Of a DNA stretch of 64,000 nucleotides, positions 55,998 to 64,000 are shown in pieces (positions within the stretch are counted from its first letter, which is position 1; every line of letters starts with the position of its first letter). The stretch lies in NCBI RefSeq assembly GCF_001654965.1, contig NZ_LXEV01000016.1, forward strand, positions 186,001 through 250,000, written 5' to 3'. A model generated the notes under the pieces. The model was not told the origin of the DNA. It did no database searches and saw only the letters and a program-made list of their open reading frames with translations. Source of the stretch: Proteus hauseri ATCC 700826. GTDB lineage: Bacteria; Pseudomonadota; Gammaproteobacteria; Enterobacterales; Enterobacteriaceae. Position numbers and translations under genes: made by a program.

Positions 55998-57506
55998 ATG
56001 ATCGATTTTAAACTGAAGCTAAATTATCAACGCAAATATAATAGCAGCGATATTGATATTAATGATGAAATGCAAGTTTCTCGTCAGTTTGAAAGTGATC
56101 GTGGGCGTATTATTAACTCTGCGGCCATTCGTCGATTACAACAAAAGACACAGGTTTTTCCATTAGAACAAAATTCTGCTGTTCGTAGCCGTCTTACTCA
56201 CTCTTTAGAAGTCCAGCAGATTGGCCGCTATATTGCAAAGCAAATTATGAGTGAGTTAAAGAAGCAAAATAAGCTTGAAGAGTACGGGCTGAGTGAGCGA
56301 ATTGATAGCGTCGAAAGCCTAATTGAAATGGCGTGTTTGATGCATGATATTGGAAATCCGCCTTTTGGCCATTTTGGTGAAGCGGCAATTAAACATTGGT
56401 TTCGCAATGTGTTATCTCCAGAGGCAACAGCTGAATTCGATAATTGTCCTTTTCTTCCTATGCGATATTCAGCAAAAACTGAGCTCAATAAATTAAGACA
56501 GACACTGCGTCAAGATTTATGTCATTTTGAGGGCAATGCGCAAGCGATTAGAATGGCGCATCATCTGCTGAAACTGAACCTCACTTATGCGCAAATCGGC
56601 TGTGTTTTAAAATATACGCGTCCCGCTCATTGGCAAGGCGAAATACCCGCTGAATATAACTATTTGATGAAAAAACCGGGCTATTATTGGTCTGAGATGG
56701 CGTTCGTCAATGAGATGAGACAAAAACTCAATATGGGTGAGTTTTGTCGCTTTCCGCTGACTTATATTATGGAAGCTGCTGATGATATCTCTTACTGCAT
56801 TGCTGATTTGGATGATGCAGTAGAAAAAGGCATTTTTGATATAAATAGGCTGGTGCAATTATTACGCAATGCATGGCGTGAAAATGGCGATGTTGCTGAA
56901 GGCGATTTGTTTGATATCACGGTAAATCGTGCTCATAAAAAAGTTGATCAAAATGAAGCAAGACGCAGTATGCAAGATCAGTTTTTTATGTATTTACGTG
57001 TTTATATTACAGGAAAATTAGTACCTTATACCGCTTATCGATTTATAGAAAACTTACCTCAAGTGTATGAGGGGCGTTTTAATTATGCACTACTTGAAGA
57101 CGATAGTGCAGAGCACCGATTATTAGCAACCTTAAAGCGCGTTGCTCAAAAGTGGGTATTTAGCCATCCTGAAGTCGAAGAGCTTGAAATGAAAGGTTAT
57201 CGTGTTATCAGTGGGTTATTAAATATTTATAATCCATTGCTTTTATTATCGACGGATGACTTCTTAAGACTGCATAAATATAATGAGCATCCTCAATATG
57301 TTATTGAGACGCGTTTATATCATAAGCTATCTGTAAAGCATAAACTCGCTTATAACGAAGCTCTGGATAAGTTAGATGATATAAACTCTGAACAAGGAAA
57401 AATTTTAGAATTTTATTATCGAACACGATTAATACAAGATTATATCAGTGGAATGACTGATCATTATGCATATGAAGAATATAGAAAATTAATGGTTTGT
57501 GATTAA
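55998..57506 (+). CDS. dgt: Deoxyguanosinetriphosphate triphosphohydrolase
   Basis: 502 residues. HD-domain metal site: [31 protein letters not shown] and [18 protein letters not shown]-terminal [26 protein letters not shown] is typical of type 1 dGTPases. It hydrolyses dGTP to deoxyguanosine and triphosphate. Length equals E. coli Dgt within a few residues. GAGAGGA precedes the ATG. Followed by about 400 bp of AT-rich spacer where E. coli has degP. Confidence 0.96.
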   Translation: MIDFKLKLNYQRKYNSSDIDINDEMQVSRQFESDRGRIINSAAIRRLQQKTQVFPLEQNSAVRSRLTHSLEVQQIGRYIAKQIMSELKKQNKLEEYGLSERIDSVESLIEMACLMHDIGNPPFGHFGEAAIKHWFRNVLSPEATAEFDNCPFLPMRYSAKTELNKLRQTLRQDLCHFEGNAQAIRMAHHLLKLNLTYAQIGCVLKYTRPAHWQGEIPAEYNYLMKKPGYYWSEMAFVNEMRQKLNMGEFCRFPLTYIMEAADDISYCIADLDDAVEKGIFDINRLVQLLRNAWRENGDVAEGDLFDITVNRAHKKVDQNEARRSMQDQFFMYLRVYITGKLVPYTAYRFIENLPQVYEGRFNYALLEDDSAEHRLLATLKRVAQKWVFSHPEVEELEMKGYRVISGLLNIYNPLLLLSTDDFLRLHKYNEHPQYVIETRLYHKLSVKHKLAYNEALDKLDDINSEQGKILEFYYRTRLIQDYISGMTDHYAYEEYRKLMVCD

Positions 57507-57907
57507 TATCTAATCAACAAAGAAATATCTATCTTATTGATTAACGATAAATTTTAGATTTTTATTAGAAATAATAATATGTTATTAAAATAACAGAAAA
57601 TATATGTTATTAATTGTAAATATAGTAAAGGTAAAAGTTATATATAATATTTGTTAGTTATAGAACAATATAAAATTCATAAAGCGAGTGATACAGCTTG
57701 TTATCGTTTAAGTATTTTTCATTTTAACAAAAATATTGCTTATATCAGTTAAGTAAATAACTTGTTCGATGTTATACTCTCACCATGTTTTATTCTGAAA
57801 TGCATAGTCATTCATGTTATGCCTGTAAACAAGTCGTAAAAGTACAGTGTATTCTCAAGCTATGTTATTTCGCCATTAATCCGCAATTACTACATAACTT
57901 TAATACT
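57507..57907. other. AT-rich spacer between dgt and rlmD
   Basis: About 400 bp, mostly A and T. The rlmD frame stays open upstream to an ATG at 57785, but that extension is not family-like. No hairpin terminator or operator recognised. This is where the E. coli-like 3-min order ends and the rlmD-relA-mazG order begins, so it is a rearrangement junction. Confidence 0.5.
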
Positions 57908-59233
57908 ATGGTGCAGTTTTATTCCCCAAAAAAACGCTCTGTGAAGAAACAGGCTACAACTCTGGAAGTGACCGCCAGTGCATTGGATGCTAATGGTCAA
58001 GGTATTGCTCATGCAGAGGGCAAAACAATTTTTATTAAAGGATTATTACCTGATGAAACTGCAAAAATTCGCTTAACTGAAGAAAAACGTCAATTTGCTA
58101 AAGGTGAAGTAGTCAAACGCTTAACCACTAGCTCACAGCGAATAGCGCCTCATTGTCGTTACTATGAACGTTGTGGCGGTTGCCAACAACAACATGTGCC
58201 TATTGCACTACAACGTACAACCAAAGCGAGTGTGTTGTCTCACTTAATTAAACGTGAAACCAATGTGGTGATTAGCGCAGAACCTGTTATCGCCGGTGAA
58301 GAGTATGGTTATCGGCGCAGGGCAAGGCTGGGTTTACGTTATCATTCTGAACACGGTCTGGTGATGGGGTTTCGCCAAGAACGCTCTAATGATTTGGTGA
58401 TGATAAAAGAGTGCCCTGTGTTAAAGCCACAATTAAACGATTTGTTATCTCCATTATGGAACTGCCTTACACAGTTATCTGCTGTGCGTGATTTAGGGCA
58501 TGTCGAAATGGTGCTTGCTGATAATGGACCGTTGATTATTTTACGCCATTTGTCGCCATTGTCTGACGATGATAAACAGAGTTTGCGAGCATTCTCTCAA
58601 TATAATCAAGTCACGATTTATCTTGCAGGTAATAACGACGAGATAGCACGATTAACAACAACGCAATGGGAACCCTTCTATCAAATAGAAGGTCTAAGTT
58701 TGCAATTTGCACCAACCGATTTTATTCAAGTTAATGATGAAATAAATCCTAAAATGGTGACGCAAGCTATGGAGTGGTTAGCATTATCGCCAACAGATCG
58801 TGTACTAGATTTATTTTGTGGAATGGGCAATTTCACGTTACCTATTGCGAAACGGGTGAGTGAAGTTGTTGGTATTGAAGGCGTTCCCGAATTAGTCGCA
58901 ATGGCGAAGAAAAATGCAGAACTTAACCAATTAAATAATGCCCATTTTTGGCATGCCGATTTGTCTGGCGATTTTTCAACGATGCCGTGGGCAAAAGAAG
59001 GATTTAACAAGGTGTTATTAGATCCAGCAAGAGCAGGCGCTGCACAGGTAATGTCACATATTGTGAGGTTATCCGCAGAAAAAATCGTTTATGTCTCCTG
59101 TAATCCGACCACGTTAGCTAGAGATAGTAAGGTATTATTAGATTCAGGATACCAGCTAACGAGTTTAAAAATGTTGGATATGTTTCCACAAACAGGACAT
59201 CTGGAATCTATGGCGCTATTTAGTCGTAAGTAA
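57908..59233 (+). CDS. rlmD: 23S rRNA (uracil-1939-C5)-methyltransferase
   Basis: 441 residues from the ATG at 57908 ([11 protein letters not shown]), which matches the E. coli RlmD start MAQFYSAKRR; the 41-codon extension to 57785 is unlike the family. N-terminal TRAM domain, Fe-S cysteines in [14 protein letters not shown] and KECPVL, SAM motif [16 protein letters not shown], and catalytic region LDPARAGA... [13 protein letters not shown]. No clear ribosome site. It lies 55 nt upstream of relA, as in E. coli. Confidence 0.95.
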   Translation: MVQFYSPKKRSVKKQATTLEVTASALDANGQGIAHAEGKTIFIKGLLPDETAKIRLTEEKRQFAKGEVVKRLTTSSQRIAPHCRYYERCGGCQQQHVPIALQRTTKASVLSHLIKRETNVVISAEPVIAGEEYGYRRRARLGLRYHSEHGLVMGFRQERSNDLVMIKECPVLKPQLNDLLSPLWNCLTQLSAVRDLGHVEMVLADNGPLIILRHLSPLSDDDKQSLRAFSQYNQVTIYLAGNNDEIARLTTTQWEPFYQIEGLSLQFAPTDFIQVNDEINPKMVTQAMEWLALSPTDRVLDLFCGMGNFTLPIAKRVSEVVGIEGVPELVAMAKKNAELNQLNNAHFWHADLSGDFSTMPWAKEGFNKVLLDPARAGAAQVMSHIVRLSAEKIVYVSCNPTTLARDSKVLLDSGYQLTSLKMLDMFPQTGHLESMALFSRK

Positions 59234-59288
59234 ACGCCTCGTTAGCAAATAAGTCGCAAATAAGATTTATATCGGGTAGGGAGAGAAT

Positions 59289-61526
59289 ATGGTTGCAGTT
59301 AGAAGTGCTCACTTAACTCCTGCGGGAGAGTTTGCCGTTGATAAATGGGTAGATAGTTTGAATTTAACCCATGCCAACGCAGGTAGTGAAATCATGCAAA
59401 CCTGGGAATATTGTCATCGCACAGTTCAGGGGCATGAAGATGCTCAATTGCTGCTATGGCGTGGTGTTGAAATGGTTGAGCTTCTTTCGACACTGAGCAT
59501 GGATAAAGACAGTATGAGGGCTGCGCTTCTTTTCCCTCTTGCCGAAGTAAATCTTATTGATCAGGACATTATTACTGAACATTTTGGTGACGCGATTTGG
59601 AGTTTAGTCCGCGGTGTTATGGAAATGGACGCAATACGTCAACTCAAAGCCGCTCATACTAATGAGATGAGTTCGGTACAAGTCGATAATGTTCGTCGCA
59701 TGCTGTTATCGATGGTAGAAGATTTTCGTTGTGTGGTTATCAAGATTTCTGAACGTATCGCCCATTTACGTGAAGTAAAAGATGCCACAGAAGATGAACG
59801 CGTTCTCGCGGCTAAAGAGTGTTTTAATATTTATGCCCCCTTAGCCAATCGATTGGGTATTGGGCAGTTAAAATGGGAATTAGAAGATTTTTGTTTCCGT
59901 TATCTTCATCCTGATGAATATAAAAAAATAGCCAAATTACTTCATGAGCGCCGTATTGATCGTGAGCAGTATATTGATAATTTTGTCAGTACGGTTCGTG
60001 GCTATATGAAGCAAGAAAATATTGAAGTTGATATCTATGGACGTCCCAAACACATCTATAGTATTTGGCGCAAAATGAAGAAAAAGAATCTCGCATTTGA
60101 TGAATTGTTTGATGTGAGAGCCGTGCGGATTGTGGTTGAACGATTACAAGACTGTTATGCCGCATTAGGCATTGTGCATACGCATTATCGTCATTTACCT
60201 GATGAATTTGATGACTATGTTGCCAACCCTAAACCTAATGGTTACCAATCGATTCATACGGTGGTATTAGGCCCTGAAGGTAAAACCTTAGAAATTCAGA
60301 TACGTACTCGCCAAATGCATGAAGATGCAGAATTAGGCGTTGCGGCTCACTGGAAATATAAAGAAGGTGCAACAGGTGCTGCAACGAAAGGTGGCACAGG
60401 AAGTTATGAAAATCGCATTGCTTGGTTACGTAAACTGATTGCATGGCAAGAAGAGATGGCGGATTCAGGCGAAATGCTCGATGAAGTTCGTAGCCAGGTC
60501 TTTGATGATCGTGTGTATGTGTTTACGCCAAAAGGTGATGTTATCGATTTACCTGCGGGCTCAACACCGCTTGATTTTGCTTATCATATTCATAGTGATG
60601 TTGGTCATCGCTGTATTGGTGCCAAAATAGGTGGTCGGATTGTTCCATTTAGTTATCAATTACAAATGGGCGATCAAATTGAAGTTATTACGCAAAAGCA
60701 TCCTAATCCAAGTCGTGATTGGCTGAATCCAAACTTGGGTTATGTGACGACAAGCCGTGGCCGTGCAAAAATTCATAATTGGTTCCGTAAACAAGATAGA
60801 GATAAAAATATTCTCGCTGGACGCCAAATTCTAGACAATGAATTGGCTCATCTTGATATCAATATGAAAGAAGCAGAAAAACTGCTGATTGCGCGTTATA
60901 ACGTTCATAGTGTTGATGAAGTTTTAGCGGGTATTGGTATTGGTGATATTCGCATTAATCAATTAGTAAACTTTATTCAAAGTAGATTGAATAAAGCAAC
61001 AGCAGAAGATGAAGATAAAGAAGCACTTCGCTCTTTAGAAAATAAAGTACCAGCGCCAAGAACCACAGGCTCTGGGGGCAGTATTGTTGTTGAGGGTGTC
61101 GGTAATTTAATGCACCATATTGCGCGTTGTTGCCAACCTATTCCTGGCGATAATATTACTGGTTTTATTACTAAAGGCCGAGGTATTTCAATTCACCGCT
61201 CAGATTGCGAACAATTAGCTGAATTACTTTCTCATGCCCCTGAGCGTATTGTTGATGCGGTATGGGGTGAAAATTACTCCAGTGGTTATTCGCTGGTGGT
61301 ACGTGTTGTAGCGAATGACCGTAGTGGGTTATTACGTGATATCACCACGATTTTAGCAAATGAAAAAGTTAACGTACTTGGTGTAAGCAGTCGTAGTGAT
61401 GTGAAACAACAGCTGGCAACTATCGATATGAATATTGAGATTTATAATCTTCAAGTATTAGGTCGTATTCTTGCTAAGCTAAATCAATTACCTGATGTGA
61501 TAGAAGCGAAACGCTTTTCTCACTAA
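59289..61526 (+). CDS. relA: GTP pyrophosphokinase RelA
   Basis: 745 residues. Degenerate HD domain (about 60-180, FPLAEVNLID instead of the active HD pair), synthetase domain with VDIYGRPKHIYSIWRKM, FDVRAVRIVV and DYVANPKPNGYQSIHTVV, TGS domain (YVFTPKGDVIDLPAGSTPLDFAYHIHSDVGHRC), zinc-finger region with CCQPIPGD, and C-terminal ACT. It makes (p)ppGpp on stalled ribosomes. GGGAGAG precedes the ATG. Followed by a terminator that is duplicated downstream of the colicin locus. Confidence 0.98.
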   Translation: MVAVRSAHLTPAGEFAVDKWVDSLNLTHANAGSEIMQTWEYCHRTVQGHEDAQLLLWRGVEMVELLSTLSMDKDSMRAALLFPLAEVNLIDQDIITEHFGDAIWSLVRGVMEMDAIRQLKAAHTNEMSSVQVDNVRRMLLSMVEDFRCVVIKISERIAHLREVKDATEDERVLAAKECFNIYAPLANRLGIGQLKWELEDFCFRYLHPDEYKKIAKLLHERRIDREQYIDNFVSTVRGYMKQENIEVDIYGRPKHIYSIWRKMKKKNLAFDELFDVRAVRIVVERLQDCYAALGIVHTHYRHLPDEFDDYVANPKPNGYQSIHTVVLGPEGKTLEIQIRTRQMHEDAELGVAAHWKYKEGATGAATKGGTGSYENRIAWLRKLIAWQEEMADSGEMLDEVRSQVFDDRVYVFTPKGDVIDLPAGSTPLDFAYHIHSDVGHRCIGAKIGGRIVPFSYQLQMGDQIEVITQKHPNPSRDWLNPNLGYVTTSRGRAKIHNWFRKQDRDKNILAGRQILDNELAHLDINMKEAEKLLIARYNVHSVDEVLAGIGIGDIRINQLVNFIQSRLNKATAEDEDKEALRSLENKVPAPRTTGSGGSIVVEGVGNLMHHIARCCQPIPGDNITGFITKGRGISIHRSDCEQLAELLSHAPERIVDAVWGENYSSGYSLVVRVVANDRSGLLRDITTILANEKVNVLGVSSRSDVKQQLATIDMNIEIYNLQVLGRILAKLNQLPDVIEAKRFSH

Positions 61527-61533
61527 AACATTA

Positions 61534-61584
61534 AAATGATAAGATGCCGAGACAACTGTTCTCGGTATTTTTTTATCTAAAAAT
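61534..61584 (+). repeat. relA terminator, copy 1 of a 51-bp direct repeat
   Basis: Contains the hairpin GCCGAGA... TCTCGGT followed by seven T. Identical to 63462-63512 at 49 of 51 positions. The two differences are at partner positions of the stem (here a G-T pair, in copy 2 an A-C mismatch), pointing to an original G-C pair and independent decay. Confidence 0.9.
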
Positions 61585-61675
61585 CAGAAAATCTGTATAT
61601 TTAGTTAGTAATTTAATTGCTAGGGTTTATTTAAAATAAATATGGTTTTAAATAAAAGAGATCTCGTAGATAAAT

Positions 61676-62014
61676 ATGAAGATAACTAAACAATATTATA
61701 TTAAGAATATGTGTTGGGGATGGTTTATTGGCGCTCTATTTTTATACTCTTGCTTAGAGTATGAGTTGAAGTATGAAAGTCTAATATTGTTAATTAGTAT
61801 TTCTGGTATTGGATTATATCCGTTGGCTAAATGGGGAATTGAATATTTTTTTCTTCAATTTACTACTAGAGAATTTTGGAATCGAGGACTATTTTTAGAT
61901 ACAGCTGGTAAAGCTGGTGGTTTAGCTTTATATAGTTTCATCGTGTTTTTATTATCTATACCAATTACAATAATTTTTATATTATTTGTGTTAGTGAAAA
62001 GGTTGTTCCTCTAA
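61676..62014 (+). CDS. Colicin-E1-type immunity protein
   Basis: 112 residues, with three to four hydrophobic segments. It follows the pattern of colicin E1 immunity: YYIKNMCWGWFIGALFLYSC at the start, a middle helix, then GIGLYPLAKWGIEYFFLQFTTREFW and a final LALYSFIVFLLSIPITIIFILFVLV (E1 Imm: [30 protein letters not shown]). Inner-membrane protein that blocks the matching pore domain. Convergent with the toxin gene, 23 bp apart, the classic layout of pore-forming colicins. The ribosome site is weak (AGAGATC), as often for immunity genes. Confidence 0.85.
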   Translation: MKITKQYYIKNMCWGWFIGALFLYSCLEYELKYESLILLISISGIGLYPLAKWGIEYFFLQFTTREFWNRGLFLDTAGKAGGLALYSFIVFLLSIPITIIFILFVLVKRLFL

Positions 62015-62037
62015 ATAAACAACCTTTAAAGTATTAA

Positions 62038-63312
62038 TTAAATACCAATCAAATTATTGGCTTTTTCAATTAAGTCGTTATCAATCAATGCTCCAATGCT
62101 TGCTATAAGCAATCCATATCCGAATATCCCTATGGGACCACCTAGAAGTACACTAAATGTAAATCCTGCTACAGATGTAGCCGCCATTCCTACAAATATA
62201 GTCTCTGCTTTAACAAAAAATGGACGCCAATTATCTGTTTCTGTTGCTTTTATTAACTCTATCGATAGATCTTTGACGTCAAGAGCTTTACTCACAAAAA
62301 ACATACCTTTACTAAAATTTTTTAATTTTTGAGCTATATCATCGAGTTTGATCGATTCCAATGCAGTTGCAATAGCTTTACGATCTTTGGCATTAATTCT
62401 TCTATTGATATCCGCTTTGTATTTTTCGTAAGCTTTTAGTGCATCATCAACGTTACGGATGGTTTTTCCTCTGGCTTGTTGTGCTAAAGACTCCGCTAAT
62501 TTTCTTGCTTTATCACCATAAGCATTAAACACTTCTTTATAAAAATCAGCCGTAAACTTTATTGAATCATGTAACTGATTAAAATCATTATCTATTTGTT
62601 CTTTTTTATTTGCTTGCTGCGCTAAAATATCGGCAATTTGGAAATTGCGATGTGTAAACGTCATTTTATTATGAAAATCCTGACATGCAGACTTAAAATC
62701 TTGCTCTCTAATGTGTTTTTGCATCTCTGGAAAATTATTTATATTATCTGCACCGTTATCTGCATATAAGGCATGTAAAGCTAATCGTACTGAGGGTAAC
62801 CAGCGGGAATATTCCCCAAATTTTTCACCTATATTTTGTAACATAGGGTCTGGATGAGGACTAAAATGAATATCAAAAAGAAAACCATTTATATAGTTCA
62901 TTTTTTGGTAAAACATTCTACTTAGATTCAGGTCTGCTTCAAATATACGACCTATATTTTCATTATTTAATGGAATATTATTTTCTTCCATATTTAATAA
63001 TAGCAATGGAGAACTTTCATTAAACTCGTTTGATCTATGCATTAAAGCACGGCCATAGGGTTGCATTCTTAATGCTTTTTTTAATGCTAATTCGGTTTTC
63101 TGTTTTAAGTAAGATTTACATTCATTTTTAAACTCAGGGCAATTTTTCTTTCCGCAAACAGGGCATTCTTGATTTTTATCCTGCATAAAAGTATTGCAAA
63201 TTATATTTGTTGCTTGATTAAATGAGAAGTTATTATTAAACGCATATTCAGGAATATAACTGTTATGTGGCGTTACAGTTAATGAACTAAATTGAATTAT
63301 ATTTTCACTCAT
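62038..63312 (-). CDS. Pore-forming colicin-like bacteriocin with unusual N-terminus
   Basis: 424 residues. The C-terminal 180 form a colicin E1-type pore domain: ADFYKEVFNAYGDKARKL, NVDDALKAYEKYKADINRRI, KDRKAIATALESIKLDDIAQKL, TDNWRPFFVKAE, the hydrophobic hairpin FTFSVLLGGPIGIFGYGLLI and the ending NDLIEKANNLIGI (E1 ends NTINEVLGI). The first 240 residues are not a glycine-rich Tol-type region. Residues 9-15 (SSLTVTP) look like a TonB box. Cys50, Cys53, Cys58 and Cys65 form a CX2CX4CX6C cluster. No lysis gene and no LexA box seen. AAAGGA lies eight bases ahead of the ATG. Kills by depolarising the inner membrane (inferred). Confidence 0.88.
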   Translation of the reverse strand: MSENIIQFSSLTVTPHNSYIPEYAFNNNFSFNQATNIICNTFMQDKNQECPVCGKKNCPEFKNECKSYLKQKTELALKKALRMQPYGRALMHRSNEFNESSPLLLLNMEENNIPLNNENIGRIFEADLNLSRMFYQKMNYINGFLFDIHFSPHPDPMLQNIGEKFGEYSRWLPSVRLALHALYADNGADNINNFPEMQKHIREQDFKSACQDFHNKMTFTHRNFQIADILAQQANKKEQIDNDFNQLHDSIKFTADFYKEVFNAYGDKARKLAESLAQQARGKTIRNVDDALKAYEKYKADINRRINAKDRKAIATALESIKLDDIAQKLKNFSKGMFFVSKALDVKDLSIELIKATETDNWRPFFVKAETIFVGMAATSVAGFTFSVLLGGPIGIFGYGLLIASIGALIDNDLIEKANNLIGI

Positions 63313-63461
63313 TTTATTAATCCTTTGATAAAAATGACGTATTTATGCGGAGTTGAAAAGTGGGTTTATAGCGAGGAGTATATTTGTAAATAACAACTTC
63401 ATGGTTCTATTTAAAATGTCATTATTCTTTCACAAAAGTTATTTTTAAGATCTTAAGCTTG

Positions 63462-63512
63462 AAATGATAAGATACCGAGACAACTGTTCTCGGCATTTTT
63501 TTATCTAAAAAT
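63462..63512 (+). repeat. relA terminator-like sequence, copy 2 of the 51-bp direct repeat
   Basis: Second copy of the element at 61534-61584, just upstream of mazG, with ACCGAGA... TCTCGGC and seven T. The two copies flank the colicin/immunity pair exactly, which suggests that the pair was inserted at, or carried with, the relA terminator. Confidence 0.9.
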
Positions 63513-63556
63513 GGGTTAAACAGAATAAAGCTAACACTTATTTAAAAGGCAATGTG

Positions 63557-64000
63557 ATGTCAGAAAATCGTGAAATTTTTCGTTTATTAGAAATAATGAC
63601 GCAGCTACGTGATCCTAATACTGGATGTGAATGGGATAAAGTGCAGACTTTTGACACTATTGCACCTTATACATTAGAAGAAACCTATGAAGTATTAGAT
63701 GCCATTATACGTAAAGATTTTGCTGATTTAAAAGAAGAGTTAGGCGATTTACTTTATCAAGTCGTTTTTTATTCACGAATGGCACAAGAGCAAAGTTTAT
63801 TTGATTTTAATGATGTCTGCGAAGCCATTAGCAATAAATTAGAACGTCGCCATCCTCATATTTTTGCATCTGAAAGTGGCAATAATTTAGTCCCAGAAAA
63901 ACATCGTTGGGAAAAGCTCAAAGCTCAAGAGCGTGAAGCCAAAGCTCAATTTTCATTGTTAGATGATATTCCTGCTACGTTACCCGCATTAATGAAAGCA
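63557..64000 (+). CDS. mazG: Nucleoside triphosphate pyrophosphohydrolase MazG (5' part)
   Basis: 148 codons before the window ends. Typical MazG N-terminal half: LLEIMTQLRDPNTGCEWDKVQTF, APYTLEETYEVLDAI, the metal-binding EELGDLLYQVVFYSRMAQE and KLERRHPHIFA, LLDDIPATLPALMKA. It hydrolyses NTPs, and in E. coli it lowers ppGpp effects together with mazEF; here mazEF is absent between relA and mazG. The start ATG at 63557 has AAAGGC upstream. Confidence 0.96.
   Translation, partial: MSENREIFRLLEIMTQLRDPNTGCEWDKVQTFDTIAPYTLEETYEVLDAIIRKDFADLKEELGDLLYQVVFYSRMAQEQSLFDFNDVCEAISNKLERRHPHIFASESGNNLVPEKHRWEKLKAQEREAKAQFSLLDDIPATLPALMKA

Noticed and set aside
57785-57907. N-terminal extension of rlmD to an upstream ATG
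   Set aside because: The added 41 residues are unlike the family; MVQFYS at 57908 matches the E. coli start.
1-64000. CRISPR array, tRNA, rRNA or insertion sequence
   Set aside because: No regularly spaced repeats, no cloverleaf or rRNA sequence recognised, and no transposase-like protein on either strand.

Overview
The window reads as a chromosomal segment of a low-GC enterobacterium, most likely Proteus (Morganellaceae). Proteins closely match Escherichia coli housekeeping families. Gene order between about 9.5 kb and 57.5 kb is a broken version of the E. coli 3-4 min region (yacC-cueO, hpt, can, yadGH, panBCD, folK-pcnB-gluQRS-dksA, sfsA, hrpB, mrcB, hemL, erpA, btuF, mtnN, dgt), and the end carries rlmD-relA-mazG. 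The assignment to Proteus is an inference from base composition, a meso-diaminopimelate dehydrogenase gene and gene content.

Layout. 0-5.3 kb: cut-off MATE transporter, ddh, a Tm-1-like/PEP-hydrolase-like pair facing a TetR regulator across two palindromic operators, and a YheO/DauR-type regulator. 5.5-7.8 kb: a very AT-rich two-gene islet of unknown function with coiled-coil and serine-rich repeats. 7.8-18.1 kb: GNAT, AbrB-family membrane protein, yacC, cueO behind a CueR-type promoter, hpt, a decayed higBA toxin-antitoxin locus, can, yadGH, niaP behind a perfect NadR-type operator, ydcY-like. 18.2-27.7 kb: M48 protease plus LemA, a five-gene iron uptake operon (P19, cupredoxin, FTR1 permease, EfeO, EfeB) behind a Fur-like box, an XRE/MrpJ-like regulator, glutathionylspermidine synthetase/amidase, and an orphan small gene without a normal start codon. 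27.8-31.7 kb: dsdC-dsdX-dsdA for D-serine use.

31.9-39.8 kb: a sugar-phosphate sensing and uptake cluster, uhpA-uhpB-uhpC-afuA-afuB-afuC, with no uhpT next to it. 40.0-57.5 kb: pantothenate genes, the dksA-gluQRS-pcnB-folK run (pcnB keeps the rare AUU start), sfsA/hrpB, mrcB, hemL/erpA, an ERIC-like repeat, btuF, mtnN/dgt. 57.9-64 kb: rlmD, relA, then a pore-forming colicin-like protein with a convergent colicin-E1-type immunity gene, then mazG cut by the window end.

Most notable: the relA-mazG interval holds the bacteriocin/immunity pair bracketed by two nearly identical 51-bp copies of the relA terminator. The toxin has an unusual short N-terminal region with a four-cysteine cluster and a possible TonB box instead of a classic colicin architecture. 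Second is the unexplained islet at 5.5-7.8 kb. Annotations rest on reading the sequence and remembered family features; no database search was run.
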